Assembly (NCBI RefSeq): GCF_032302195.1
Contig: NZ_CP135275.1
Coordinates: forward strand, 6,043,501 to 6,107,500
DNA: 64,000 bases
Direction: 5' to 3'
From: Paenibacillus sp. MMS20-IR301
GTDB taxonomy: Bacteria > Bacillota > Bacilli > Paenibacillales > Paenibacillaceae
A model generated the notes under the pieces. The model was not told where the DNA came from. It made no database searches and saw only the letters and a list, made by a program, of their open reading frames with translations. Shown piece after piece: positions 23,239-31,703 of the stretch (within the stretch, counting starts at the first letter, position 1; every line of letters begins with the position of its first letter). The position numbers and the translations under genes were made by a program.

Positions 23239-24081
23239 ATGCCGGATACTGCTGACTCGAGGGCGCTTCTGGAGACACCGGAAGCACTGCGTGCTGCGCT
23301 TGCGGAGATTGCCAAATGGGAAAAAGAGCAGAACAAGCTGATGATCTGGGACCGGATTACAAGGCTGCCGTTCAAGCTGCTTGATAAGCTTACACCCAAA
23401 TTTATTCATGAGAAGGTGGGCAAGCTGCTGGATGAGCTGGGCAGCTATATCCAGAACGGCGGCAATTACCTGGTCGCCGGACGCAAGGTGGGAACAATGA
23501 TGGAAGAGGCCAGCCGGGCAGCGGGCGGCACCGGCAGCGGGCCTTATCCGCTGGCCGTCATGGACGCTGCTGCTCTCCGGCTGGCCGGGCGGAGCCGGAA
23601 TACCGCTACGGCCCAGGGGGCGACAACCGGCTTCGGCGGGGTGTTCACGCTTGCCATTGATATTCCGGCTGTCCTCGGCCTCTCGCTGAAGGCGATTCAG
23701 GAGATCGCCTTATGCTACGGCTATGATCCGACGGAGAAGGCCGAACGGATCTTCACGGTGAAGGTGATGCAGTTCGCTTCCTCCGATATTGTGGGCAAGC
23801 GGACGATTCTGCGGGAGCTGAATCTGCAGGCTGGCGGGGACGGCAACATCAGCGCCGGGACGAATGCGGCGATCTCGAAGATTCAGGGCTGGCGTGAGGT
23901 GGTTATGGTCTACCGCGATAACTGGGGCTGGAAGAAGCTGCTGCAGATGGTCCCGGTCGCCGGCATGTTCTTCGGCGCTTACCTGAACCGCAAATCGCTG
24001 GAGGATGTAACAGAGGCGGCACATATGCTGTACCGCAAACGGCGGATTATCGCCAGGCTGGCCGAGCTGGAGCAGATATAA
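23239..24081 (+). CDS. EcsC family protein
   Basis: This 280-residue protein matches the EcsC family: WEKEQNKLMIWDRITRLPFKLLDKLTPKFIHEKVGKLLDELGSYIQNGG at residues 28-76, then GATTGFGGVFTLAIDIPAVLGLSLKAIQEIALCYGYDPTEKAERIFTVKVMQFAS. Two moderately hydrophobic glycine/alanine stretches suggest peripheral or re-entrant membrane association. EcsC in Bacillus subtilis is the third gene of the ecsABC locus; here there is no EcsAB, so this is one of the stand-alone paralogues. The biochemical role of the family is not established. A GGGAGGCGAAGGAG SD precedes the ATG. Confidence 0.85.
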   Translation: MPDTADSRALLETPEALRAALAEIAKWEKEQNKLMIWDRITRLPFKLLDKLTPKFIHEKVGKLLDELGSYIQNGGNYLVAGRKVGTMMEEASRAAGGTGSGPYPLAVMDAAALRLAGRSRNTATAQGATTGFGGVFTLAIDIPAVLGLSLKAIQEIALCYGYDPTEKAERIFTVKVMQFASSDIVGKRTILRELNLQAGGDGNISAGTNAAISKIQGWREVVMVYRDNWGWKKLLQMVPVAGMFFGAYLNRKSLEDVTEAAHMLYRKRRIIARLAELEQI

Positions 24082-24088
24082 TCCATTA

Positions 24089-24138
24089 CCAATAAGCCAA
24101 GGAGTGCTGCCCTTACCGGCTGCTCCTTGGCTTATTGG
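24089..24138. terminator. Bidirectional hairpin between convergent genes
   Basis: CCAATAAGCCAAGGAG (24089-24104) pairs perfectly with CTCCTTGGCTTATTGG (24123-24138). Confidence 0.7.
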
Positions 24139-24144
24139 TCTGCC

Positions 24145-24468
24145 CTATTCTCCCGGCGGGGCGGACACAAGGCCCTTGCCGCCTACAGGTGTAAGCTGAA
24201 CGGGCTGAACGCCGGCAATCAGCGGCATAGCCCGCTGGATTGCAGCGCGCGTAGCCGCAAGCGCCAGTGAGGCATCATGCGCTTCCGCGTGGCTCCATAC
24301 CTCGGTGACCCAGATCACATCGGGTTCGTTGACCGAAAGATTCACCAGATAAAGCTCGCATTCCTGAACCGGCTCAGCGTCAGCGGCAGCCTCCAGCAGA
24401 ATGGCTGCGAGCGCGTCCCGCTCCCCCGGCTTGGCCGTGAATTTCGCGTGCATTGCAAATTTACTCAA
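24145..24468 (-). CDS. Antibiotic biosynthesis monooxygenase (ABM) domain protein
   Basis: This protein of about 107 residues starts SKFAMHAKFTAKPGERDALAAILLEAA and continues ECELYLVNLSVNEPDVIWVTEVWSHAEAHDASLALAATRAAIQRAMPLI. This is the dimeric ferredoxin-like ABM fold, in which the Trp and His of VWSHAEAHDAS are typical. Members act as cofactor-free monooxygenases or reactive-aldehyde scavengers; the substrate is unknown. TTG at 24468 is 6 bases from GAGGTG (24475-24480); the ATG at 24474 touches that SD and is a less likely start. Confidence 0.8.
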   Translation of the reverse strand: MSKFAMHAKFTAKPGERDALAAILLEAAADAEPVQECELYLVNLSVNEPDVIWVTEVWSHAEAHDASLALAATRAAIQRAMPLIAGVQPVQLTPVGGKGLVSAPPGE

Positions 24469-24760
24469 ATTCATCACCTCAGAATATAGAGTGCCTTCTC
24501 CTTGCTGACAGCAGCCGCAGAGCTGTCTCATCAGTTTACCAGAAGAGACCTGTGGTATGAAATCTATGATGCAGTCCTGCCCTGGGGGATGAGGGTCTTT
24601 TGCAGCATACTCTTTCTTGCGATACTATGATTAAGCAAAGGATTGGCGGAGCCAATATGAATAATAAGTTAACAAGGCAGCGGGCAGGGATAGTCGATCC
24701 TGCCGGCTGGAAATAATATGACCGGGCAACTATAACCGGCTCACGGAGAGGGATGACACG

Positions 24761-26005
24761 ATGCAGGAAGTGAACAAGCCGGGTAACACAGCTGAACAAG
24801 AAAGTCATGGGGCATTGATCCGGCAGGCTGAATCCTTTATTGCTGCGTGTTACCGGGAACTGGAGAGGTCCTCCGGTGACCGTGACCAGCGTCTTGCAGT
24901 CATACGCGATGAGATAGGGCGCACGGGGACTTACACACATACTGGGGAGGAGCTGGCCCATGGAGCCAGAATGGCCTGGCGGCATAACAGCCGATGCATC
25001 GGCCGTCTCTTCTGGCATACGCTTGATGTTATTGATGCGCGCAGGGCAGAAACGGCGGAAGAAGTGGCAGAGATGCTGCTGCAGCATATCAGGCAGGCAG
25101 GTAATCATGGCCGCATCCGGCCGGTCATCAGCGTGTTCCGCAGCGGAGAAGACCCGGCGAAGAGCATCCGGATCTGGAACCATCAGCTGATCCGGTATGC
25201 CGGGTATCCCGAGGAAGACGGGCAGCCGCGCATGGGGGATCCGGCTTCAGATGAGTTCACTGCGGTATGCCGCAGGCTGGGCTGGAAGGGGAGTCGCGGA
25301 GATTTTGATATTCTGCCGCTGGTAATCAGTATCGGGGCCGAAGCGCCCCGCTGGTTCCCCCTCCCTGAGGGTCTGGTGCAGGAGATTCCACTCAGCCACC
25401 CGGAGATCGAACGGTTCACAGAGCTGAATCTGCGCTGGTATTCCGTTCCGATTGTCTCGGATATGCTGCTGGAAATCGGGGGAATCCATTATCCGGCTGC
25501 GCCGTTTAACGGCTGGTATATGGAGACGGAGATCGGTTCCCGGAATTTCGGTGATACCGGCAGGTATAACCGGCTGCCGGCGGTAGCGGAACTTCTGGGT
25601 CTGGACCGTTCGACCAATATTTCCCTATGGAAGGACCGGGCGCTGCTGGAACTGAACCGTGCTGTTCTGTACTCTTACAAGCAAGCGGGAGTCAGTATTG
25701 TAGATCATCACACAGCAGCCGATCAGTTTGTCCGTTTCCAGGAACAAGAGAAGCGGCAGGGACGTGAAGTATCGGGCAAATGGGGCTGGCTGATCCCGCC
25801 CATGTCACCGTCCTCTACTCCGATCTGGAATGATAACACTTTGAAGGACCTGCATCTCAGCCCGCAGTTTATCTATCAGAAAAAGGCATACGCCGCTTGG
25901 CAGGACCTGCACGCTGAGACAACAGAAGCAGCATCCGCCTACCGCAGAGAGAAGGCGGAAGAGTATAGTCCCGCAGGACCGATGAAATGTCCGTTCCATT
26001 CTTAG
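24761..26005 (+). CDS. nos: Bacterial nitric oxide synthase oxygenase
   Basis: This 414-residue oxygenase contains the haem-thiolate motif WRHNSRCIGR with proximal Cys about residue 79. The active-site stretch is FNGWYMETEIGSRNF, whose second Glu (about residue 257) should bind L-arginine, followed by NLPA-like RYNRLPAVAELLGLD. Bacterial NOS oxidises arginine to citrulline and NO in the cytosol using electrons from general flavoproteins, since the reductase domain of animal NOS is absent. NO from this enzyme protects Bacillus from oxidative stress and some antibiotics. It is slightly longer than B. subtilis NOS because of an N-terminal extension of about 15 residues and a C-terminal extension (PAGPMKCPFHS). 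It is a single-gene unit with GGAGAGGGATG before the ATG. Confidence 0.95.
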   Translation: MQEVNKPGNTAEQESHGALIRQAESFIAACYRELERSSGDRDQRLAVIRDEIGRTGTYTHTGEELAHGARMAWRHNSRCIGRLFWHTLDVIDARRAETAEEVAEMLLQHIRQAGNHGRIRPVISVFRSGEDPAKSIRIWNHQLIRYAGYPEEDGQPRMGDPASDEFTAVCRRLGWKGSRGDFDILPLVISIGAEAPRWFPLPEGLVQEIPLSHPEIERFTELNLRWYSVPIVSDMLLEIGGIHYPAAPFNGWYMETEIGSRNFGDTGRYNRLPAVAELLGLDRSTNISLWKDRALLELNRAVLYSYKQAGVSIVDHHTAADQFVRFQEQEKRQGREVSGKWGWLIPPMSPSSTPIWNDNTLKDLHLSPQFIYQKKAYAAWQDLHAETTEAASAYRREKAEEYSPAGPMKCPFHS

Positions 26006-26107
26006 CGGGTCAGCGGCAGAGGAGACTTAAGCGCTTCAATCTGTATAGTCAGCATTCCGTAACTGTGATACTATGTATTTCTATATACAATGAGGAAGTG
26101 AAGCATA

Positions 26108-26464
26108 ATGATCAGTATTACCATTCCGGCACCGGAAGTTACGATTTACAAGCAGGCTAACCCTGTACTAAGCCATATCTACGGATTTACCGATTTTCAT
26201 CTGATTACCCGCGAAGCAGGCGGGATCTTTATGTTCTATAATGACAAGGATGAGCTGCTGTTTGTGGGCAAGGCGCGGAAGCTGAGACCAAGAATCAAGA
26301 AGCATTTCGAAGATAATGTATCGGTGATGAAGCCGCATCGTGAGGAAGTGACCAGGATTGAGGTCTGCCTCGTGGAAGATCCGGTCGACAGAGAGATCTA
26401 TGAGACGTACATTGTAAACAAGCTTAAGGCTAAATACAATGTGGAGAAAGTACTGTATAAATAA
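26108..26464 (+). CDS. Small GIY-YIG nuclease family protein
   Basis: This 118-residue protein has a single GIY-YIG-like domain: GGIFMFYNDKDELLFVGKARKLRPRIKKHFEDN (about residues 38-70) corresponds to the GIY...YVG-R core, and E99 in REIYETYIVNKLKAKYN fits the catalytic glutamate. The first tyrosine is replaced (GIF), so catalysis is uncertain. Similar short proteins occur across Paenibacillus and Bacillus with unknown roles. An SD, GAGGAAGTGAAGC, precedes the ATG. It is followed by a terminator palindrome into which an IS element has inserted. Confidence 0.78.
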   Translation: MISITIPAPEVTIYKQANPVLSHIYGFTDFHLITREAGGIFMFYNDKDELLFVGKARKLRPRIKKHFEDNVSVMKPHREEVTRIEVCLVEDPVDREIYETYIVNKLKAKYNVEKVLYK

Positions 26465-26477
26465 GTGCTGTTACAAA

Positions 26478-26507
26478 AGGAGCGTGGTCCCTGGGGACTA
26501 CGCTCCT
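26478..26507. repeat. Left 30-bp direct repeat flanking the IS (terminator hairpin copy)
   Basis: The 30-bp sequence is identical to 28066-28095. Each copy is itself a near-perfect palindrome (AGGAGCGTGGTCCC / GGGACTACGCTCCT). It is best read as a target-site duplication of a complete hairpin. Confidence 0.85.
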
Positions 26508-26618
26508 CAGGCTGTCGAGAAAGTCTCGACAGCCTTCTTTATGTGACTTTGATTTCATACGACACCGCGTTAATGTTGTATAATATAGGTAACTATTTAT
26601 AGAACGGATGGTGTCAGT

Positions 26619-27191
26619 ATGCTTCGCTCCAATCGAGAAAAACAACAAGCTTATGAATTTGTTTCTATTGAAGATTTGGTTCCTCAAGACCACTTGCTTC
26701 GCAAGGTAGATAAATATATTGATTTTTCGTTTATCGATGAGAAGGTTAGACCCTTGTACTGCTCGGATAACGGACGCCCTGCGATTGATCCTGTCGTGTT
26801 ATTTAAAATGCTTTTCATAGGGTATTTCTACGGCGTTCGTTCCGAACGTCAGCTAGAACGTGAAGTTCAAACGAATTTAGCTTACCGCTGGTTTCTTGGA
26901 CTCGGATTAACCGACAAGGTTCCAGACCACTCCACCTTGAGTTGGAACCGGCGTACCCGATTTAAAGACACAAACATTTTTCAGGATATTTTCGACGAAA
27001 TTGTTCTTCAGGCGATTTCGCACCGGATGGTGGGCGGACGAGTTCTTGTCTCGGACTCCACCCACGTCAAGGCCAATGCAAATAAACACCAATACACCAA
27101 ACAACAGGTGCTGCAAAATACTAAGGATTATGTAGATGAACTCAATGCTGCGGTAGAGGCAGACCGGGAAAACCATGGAAAAAAGCCCTAA
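26619..27191 (+). CDS. IS1182-family transposase, N-terminal part (frame 0)
   Basis: This 190-residue frame has the IS1182/DUF772 N-terminal helix-turn-helix region (FVSIEDLVPQDHLLRKVDKYIDFSFIDEKVRPLY; LFKMLFIGYFYGVRSERQLEREVQTNLAYRWFLGLGL) and the first catalytic Asp in GGRVLVSDSTHVKANANK. It stops at TAA 27189-27191. The rest of the protein continues in the -1 frame. At 27179-27185 the sequence A-AAA-AAG is in the exact phase of a -1 slippery heptamer, so a fused transposase could be made by frameshifting. Otherwise a one-base deletion has broken the gene. Confidence 0.85.
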   Translation: MLRSNREKQQAYEFVSIEDLVPQDHLLRKVDKYIDFSFIDEKVRPLYCSDNGRPAIDPVVLFKMLFIGYFYGVRSERQLEREVQTNLAYRWFLGLGLTDKVPDHSTLSWNRRTRFKDTNIFQDIFDEIVLQAISHRMVGGRVLVSDSTHVKANANKHQYTKQQVLQNTKDYVDELNAAVEADRENHGKKP

Positions 27192-27205
27192 AACCTAGAG
27201 AGGAA

Positions 27206-27979
27206 GTGAACGAAGAAAAAGAAATTAAAGTGAGCAAGACCGATCCTGATAGCGGGTACATGATCCGCGATGGTAAACCGGAAGGCTTTTTTTATCTGGA
27301 CCACCGGACTGTAGATATGAAATACAATCTCATTACGGATGTCCATGTTACGCCCGGAAATGTCCATGATTCCGTGCCGTATTTGTCGCGTCTAGACCGG
27401 CAGCAAGAACGTTTTGGATTTCAAGTGGAAGCCATTGCTCTAGATTCAGGATATTTAACAACACCGATTTGCCGCGGTCTGCAAAGCCGAAAGATTTTTG
27501 CCGTTATTGCTCACCGGAGATTCCATTCCAAGCAAGGACTATTCCCAAAATGGAAGTTTTCGTTTAACGCAGAGCAAGAGATGTATGTCTGTCCGGCTGG
27601 TCAAGAACTGAAGTACCGCACAACGGACCGCAAAGGATACCAGCAGTATGCATCTGATCCAGAGCAATGCAAAAGTTGCCCGTTTTTAAACCAGTGTACG
27701 CAGTCCAAAAACCACCGCAAAGTGGTAACTCGGCATGTCTGGGAGGACAGTAAGGATTGGGTCCGAGACAACCGGCTCAGCAAGTCGGGAAAGCAGTTGT
27801 ACCGCAAACGAAAAGAAACGATTGAGCGAAGCTTCGCGGATGCTAAAGAGCTCCATGGGTTTCGCTATTGCCGGTTGCGCGGACTGCCAAATGTCAGGGA
27901 ACAAGCACTGATGACGGCAGCCGTGCAGAACATGAAGAAGATGGCGATCCACCTGGATCGCCGGGAAAAACGGGGATAA
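27206..27979 (+). CDS. IS1182-family transposase, C-terminal part (-1 frame)
   Basis: This 257-residue frame holds the second catalytic Asp (EAIALDSGYLTTP), a Cys-rich segment (YVCPAGQELKYR, CKSCPFLNQCTQ) and the catalytic Glu region (RKETIERSFADAKELHGFRYCRLRGL), ending RREKRG. Together with the preceding frame it makes a complete DDE transposase of about 450 residues. The frame is open back through LKPREEVNEEKE to the slippery site, so it is most likely translated as a -1 fusion rather than from the GTG at 27206. Confidence 0.8.
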   Translation: MNEEKEIKVSKTDPDSGYMIRDGKPEGFFYLDHRTVDMKYNLITDVHVTPGNVHDSVPYLSRLDRQQERFGFQVEAIALDSGYLTTPICRGLQSRKIFAVIAHRRFHSKQGLFPKWKFSFNAEQEMYVCPAGQELKYRTTDRKGYQQYASDPEQCKSCPFLNQCTQSKNHRKVVTRHVWEDSKDWVRDNRLSKSGKQLYRKRKETIERSFADAKELHGFRYCRLRGLPNVREQALMTAAVQNMKKMAIHLDRREKRG

Positions 27980-28065
27980 CCCCCTCGTCTTCCCATTGGC
28001 TGCTCGACTTTGAAATACAAAAGAAACCCAGGGTCTTTAAATGACCTGGGTTTCTCGACAATCTG

Positions 28066-28095
28066 AGGAGCGTGGTCCCTGGGGACTACGCTCCT
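28066..28095. repeat. Right 30-bp direct repeat flanking the IS (terminator hairpin copy)
   Basis: This is an exact copy of 26478-26507. It is followed by TTTTGTT, while the left copy is preceded by AAAA, so the undisturbed site would have been a bidirectional A-tract/T-tract terminator. Confidence 0.85.
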
Positions 28096-28292
28096 TTTGT
28101 TATTCCCGGACGGAGTCACGGAAAGCAGGCGGTTTCAAATAGGGAAATGCTCCCGATTTTTTCGGAATTGGGCCTTTGGGTACATCTGGAAAAGTTAGTT
28201 ACTACGGCTCACTTACAGGTCTGGCAAATCAACTATAATAAACTCGTATATACTCGACATATTTTGACATTTATAATGAGGTGATTATATAG

Positions 28293-29015
28293 ATGGCCGC
28301 TCCATTTTTCAAGAAGAAAGAGCCCGTGGACAAACCGCTTCAATCCGATCTGGTGCAAAAGGTGCAATCTGCCGAGCCGCCCGCCGGAAACAGCAGCAGC
28401 TATGAGCAGGCTGAGCCTGCACCGGGACTCGTGTCCATCAGCAAAGCCCAGCTGGATAAAAAGTCTCTGGATCTTGTCTTTGCAGTTGAGCAGATGATCC
28501 AGGCTAAAGCACATGCGGAAACGAACAGCCATGAGCTGCAGGACCGGCTCAACCATTCCGGCAGTCATGTAGAACGGCTGAGCAAGGATCTCAAGAATCT
28601 GAACAGGGTTATTGAAGACCGGGAGAAGAGTATCCTGGAGCTGGAGCAGAAGCTGGTGGAGAAGAATCTGAAGGTGGATCAGGTGCTGGAGGATTACCGT
28701 GAGCTTCATGCCGCAATGTCCGGGGAAATGGATGAGCTGAAGAGCACCATTGTGCTGGAGCAGCAGAAATATGCCAATCTGGTTCAGAAGCATAACGATG
28801 CCATCTCCGAGAAGCTGAAGCGGATGAACGAGCTGGAGGAGAAAATCGGGCGCCTGGAGACAGAGCACAGCCATCTTAAGCAGAAGTACGACACAGTCCG
28901 GCAGGAGAAAACCTACCTCTCCAGCATGATCAGCGACTTTACGAACCGCATGACAGCACCCTTTGGCGGCAGCAGTGCACCGGCAGAGCGTACTGGCGAC
29001 AACGGGGATACATAA
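28293..29015 (+). CDS. Coiled-coil protein of unknown function
   Basis: This 240-residue soluble protein has a proline-rich N-terminal 60 residues and a long coiled coil (about residues 65-215: QDRLNHSGSHVERLSKDLKNLNRVIEDREKSILELEQKLVEKN and later RMNELEEKIGRLETEHSHLKQKYDTVRQEK). No catalytic motif is present. The SD TGAGGTGATTA precedes the ATG. The membrane polysaccharide deacetylase gene starts 5 bases after its stop, so the two are probably co-transcribed and may form a scaffold and enzyme pair in envelope metabolism; that is inference. Confidence 0.75.
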   Translation: MAAPFFKKKEPVDKPLQSDLVQKVQSAEPPAGNSSSYEQAEPAPGLVSISKAQLDKKSLDLVFAVEQMIQAKAHAETNSHELQDRLNHSGSHVERLSKDLKNLNRVIEDREKSILELEQKLVEKNLKVDQVLEDYRELHAAMSGEMDELKSTIVLEQQKYANLVQKHNDAISEKLKRMNELEEKIGRLETEHSHLKQKYDTVRQEKTYLSSMISDFTNRMTAPFGGSSAPAERTGDNGDT

Positions 29016-29020
29016 GAGAT

Positions 29021-30355
29021 ATGCCAGGGTATCCGGCGGATGCTGCCCGGATGATAGAGCTGTTGTCGCTGGAGCAGCGGCAAGGCAGCTATCAGATGGA
29101 GGTAGGCTTCACCTGCGGCAGCAGCTTCACTAGTACAGCACTTAGCATCGATGAATATACATATGTGCAGCTCAGCCTGCTTGGCCCGTTCGCGGGACAG
29201 CGGGTGCGGCTGTCCCTGTATCCCAAATGGGACCCTTTCCGCCGCAGCTTCTTCAGTGCGCTGACCGTAATGAATCACAATTTCAGCGAGACGAAGTATT
29301 ATGCCTGTTCCGGCGATTATGCCGCGCAGCTGGCAGGACTCCGGCAGGAGGAGCAACCGGCGGCGCCCGGGTATGATGACCCGGCTTCAGTGGAGCTTCC
29401 GGAAACGGCACCGGAAGCCCGGCCGTCTGTTCCGGAGCTGCTGAAGCGCAGAGGAGGCCTGCTGCGGCCTGCCCGGACCGTGCTGCTGCGCGGAATGCTG
29501 TTCAGCTGCCTTATCGCACTGCTGCTGCTGCGTATGGACGGGAAGCTCTTTGGCAGCAGTGCGGAGGCCCATGAAGATTCCAGGCAGACAGCGGAAACTT
29601 CTGATATCGGCGGTACAGCCGCTGAGGTTGTGCCGGTTATACGGACGGCGGCCTATCAAAGCAGCCAGCTCCCTGATCCGCCGGAGGCTGTACCGCTGCT
29701 GCAGCAGCCGGCGGCCGAAGCTCCCCAGGAAACGGCGGAACCCCTGCCGGAAGCGCCGGACCTGGTTGAAGCGGTTGAGCTGGACGGAAGCAGCTATGAA
29801 TACAGCCTGCCTGCGGGCTATGTGGCATTGACCTTTGATGATGGCCCCTCGCAATATACGCGGCAGATCGTAGATATTCTGGACGAGCATGGCGTGGCGG
29901 CGAATTTCCTGTTCATCGGGCAGAATGCCAGCCGCTATCCGGGCGAGGTCCGCTATACCGCGGAGCATGGCATGCCTGTAGGCAGCCACTCCTGGGATCA
30001 TAGTGATATGACGCGCAACAGCCTTGCAGAGAACCGGGATAATCTGGAGCGGGCCAGCCGTGAGCTTACGCGGAGCACCGGTGCGGCAGTGACCATCTTC
30101 CGCCCGCCCTATGGTGCGGTCAATGAGAAGCTGGCTGCCGAAGCCGGGCGGCAGGGAATGAAGCTGCTGCTCTGGAACCGGGACCCCGAGGACTGGAAGG
30201 CGGATCATCCGCAGCAGGTGCTCCGGTACTTTCAGGAGACGGACCCGTCCGGGGGAATCTATCTGCTGCATGAGAAGGCAGTTACGGTCCAGGCGCTTCC
30301 GGAGATCCTGGAGTATCTTACTGGCAAAGGGCTAAAGTTTGCGGTCTTCCAATAA
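29021..30355 (+). CDS. Membrane-anchored polysaccharide deacetylase (NodB domain)
   Basis: This 444-residue protein has about 140 N-terminal residues of unknown fold, one transmembrane segment (VLLRGMLFSCLIALLLLRM, about residues 153-171), a Pro/Ala/Glu-rich linker, then a NodB domain from about residue 265. Motifs are VALTFDDGPSQYTRQIVDIL (catalytic DD), GSHSWDHSDM (metal-binding His), FRPPYGAVNE, LLLWNRDPEDW and IYLLHEKAVTVQALPEIL. It should remove acetyl groups from an extracellular polymer such as peptidoglycan or an exopolysaccharide. The cytoplasmic N-terminal domain may sense or bind the coiled-coil protein encoded just upstream. MPG at 29021 has a weak SD; ATG at 29051 is an alternative start. 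Confidence 0.85.
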   Translation: MPGYPADAARMIELLSLEQRQGSYQMEVGFTCGSSFTSTALSIDEYTYVQLSLLGPFAGQRVRLSLYPKWDPFRRSFFSALTVMNHNFSETKYYACSGDYAAQLAGLRQEEQPAAPGYDDPASVELPETAPEARPSVPELLKRRGGLLRPARTVLLRGMLFSCLIALLLLRMDGKLFGSSAEAHEDSRQTAETSDIGGTAAEVVPVIRTAAYQSSQLPDPPEAVPLLQQPAAEAPQETAEPLPEAPDLVEAVELDGSSYEYSLPAGYVALTFDDGPSQYTRQIVDILDEHGVAANFLFIGQNASRYPGEVRYTAEHGMPVGSHSWDHSDMTRNSLAENRDNLERASRELTRSTGAAVTIFRPPYGAVNEKLAAEAGRQGMKLLLWNRDPEDWKADHPQQVLRYFQETDPSGGIYLLHEKAVTVQALPEILEYLTGKGLKFAVFQ

Positions 30356-30367
30356 TGCAGGCAATCT

Positions 30368-30398
30368 AAGCGTACTCTGACACGGAGTACGCTTTTTA
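30368..30398 (+). terminator. Rho-independent terminator
   Basis: AAGCGTACTC and GAGTACGCTT around a 7-base loop, followed by TTT. Confidence 0.85.
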
Positions 30399-30544
30399 TA
30401 TGCCACGGAATAGACCCGGAACCGGCTGCGTTTCCTCTTGTTTTAATAAACAAAATTTGAGACAATAAGTTATTGTTGTTGCTGATGTCCTGTCAAGGTA
30501 GAATAGATTGATTGAACTTTACAGTTTTGAAAAGAGGATATGAA

Positions 30545-31642
30545 ATGAACAAAGAATCCATTTATGGATTGACCTTAGAACAGTTAACAGCCTGGCTGCT
30601 GGAGCATGGACATAAGAAATCCCGTGCCTCCGCTGTCTGGGAATGGCTATACCGTAAGCGGGTTACGAGCTTCGCCGGAATGACCGGAGTGAATGCGGAC
30701 TGCCTGCAGCTGCTGGAGGAGCATTATGTCTTCCAGACGATGGAAGAGCATGTGAAGCAGGAATCCGCCGACGGCACCGTCAAATTCCTGTTCCGGCTGC
30801 AGGACGGCAACCTGATTGAGACCGTGCTGATGCGGCAGAAATACGGATTGTCCGTATGCGTGACTACCCAGGTCGGCTGTAACATCGGCTGCAGCTTCTG
30901 CGCAAGCGGGCTGCTGGCGAAGAGCCGTGACCTGACCAGCGGTGAGATTGTGGAGCAGATTATGAAGGTCCAGCTGTATCTGGATCAGGCCGGTCTCGGG
31001 CAGAGGGTCAGCCATGTCGTTGTCATGGGGATCGGTGAGCCGTTCGATAACTTCCGGCATCTGCTGAACTTCCTGGTTACGATCAAGGACCACAAGGGGC
31101 TGGCCATTGCCGGCAAAGGCATTACAGTCTCGACCAGCGGTCTGGCGGACAAGATCAGAGAATTCGCCGATGCGAATATGCAGGTGAATCTGGCGATCTC
31201 TTTACATGCGCCGAATAATGAACTGCGGACACGGATTATGAAGATCAACCGCGCGATTCCTATAGAGAAGCTTATGCCGGCGATTGATTATTATCTGGAG
31301 AAGACGAACCGGAGAATTACGCTGGAGTATATCCTGCTGAAGGATATCAATGACCAGGAGGAGCATGCCCTGGAGCTGGCCGAGCTGATCGGCGACCGGC
31401 GCCAGCTGGCGAATGTGAATCTGATTCCGTATAACCCGGTGGATGAGCACAGCCAGTACCAGCGGAGCGAACGGGAATCGGTCCGCGCCTTCTTCGATAC
31501 CCTGAAGAAGCAGGGGGTCAGCGTCAGCACCCGGCTGGAGCACGGGGTAGACATTGATGCGGCCTGCGGGCAATTGCGCAGCAAGCAGATTAAGAAGACC
31601 AAAGGCAAGGCAGCGGAGGCCGGCAGCGCAGTAACCGGATAA
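30545..31642 (+). CDS. rlmN: 23S rRNA (adenine-C2)-methyltransferase, RlmN family
   Basis: This 365-residue radical-SAM enzyme has the cluster motif [10 protein letters not shown] (about residues 115-124). An upstream region, [21 protein letters not shown], and [20 protein letters not shown] and [12 protein letters not shown] match RlmN. The methyl-carrying cysteine is in [13 protein letters not shown] near the C-terminus. It methylates A2503 of 23S rRNA, and tRNA in some species, supporting ribosome accuracy. The stretch after the cluster, GLLAKSRDL, differs from the usual GGLKRNL of Bacillus RlmN, so this may be a paralogue or a lineage variant. It is not Cfr-like at its N-terminus. The start at 30545 follows AAGAGGATATG. 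Confidence 0.85.
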   Translation: MNKESIYGLTLEQLTAWLLEHGHKKSRASAVWEWLYRKRVTSFAGMTGVNADCLQLLEEHYVFQTMEEHVKQESADGTVKFLFRLQDGNLIETVLMRQKYGLSVCVTTQVGCNIGCSFCASGLLAKSRDLTSGEIVEQIMKVQLYLDQAGLGQRVSHVVVMGIGEPFDNFRHLLNFLVTIKDHKGLAIAGKGITVSTSGLADKIREFADANMQVNLAISLHAPNNELRTRIMKINRAIPIEKLMPAIDYYLEKTNRRITLEYILLKDINDQEEHALELAELIGDRRQLANVNLIPYNPVDEHSQYQRSERESVRAFFDTLKKQGVSVSTRLEHGVDIDAACGQLRSKQIKKTKGKAAEAGSAVTG

Positions 31643-31703
31643 ATGAAGCTGTGTTTGTGATACAATCATTGGTGCAGTGATTTTCAGAAAAGAGGAATGC
31701 GAA

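Larger units (their letters stand above)
26508..28065 (+). mobile_element. IS1182-family insertion sequence, about 1558 bp
   Basis: The ends CAGGCTGTCGAGAAA (26508-26522) and the reverse complement of TTTCTCGACAATCTG (28051-28065) match at 13 of 15 positions and form the terminal inverted repeats. Subterminal palindromes lie inside both ends: GGCTGTCGAGA-AAG-TCTCGACAGCC (26510-26534) and GAAACCCAGG/CCTGGGTTTC (about 28023-28053). Two open frames encode the N- and C-terminal parts of one IS1182-type transposase. Perfect 30-bp duplications flank the element, suggesting a recent insertion. Codon use is more AT-rich than neighbouring genes. Confidence 0.88.

Noticed and set aside
26619..27979. 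Treating the two transposase frames as separate IS proteins (orfA/orfB)
   Set aside because: Both together make one IS1182-type DDE transposase; catalytic residues are split between them.
29387..30271. 294-residue antisense frame
   Set aside because: Shadow of the NodB deacetylase gene.
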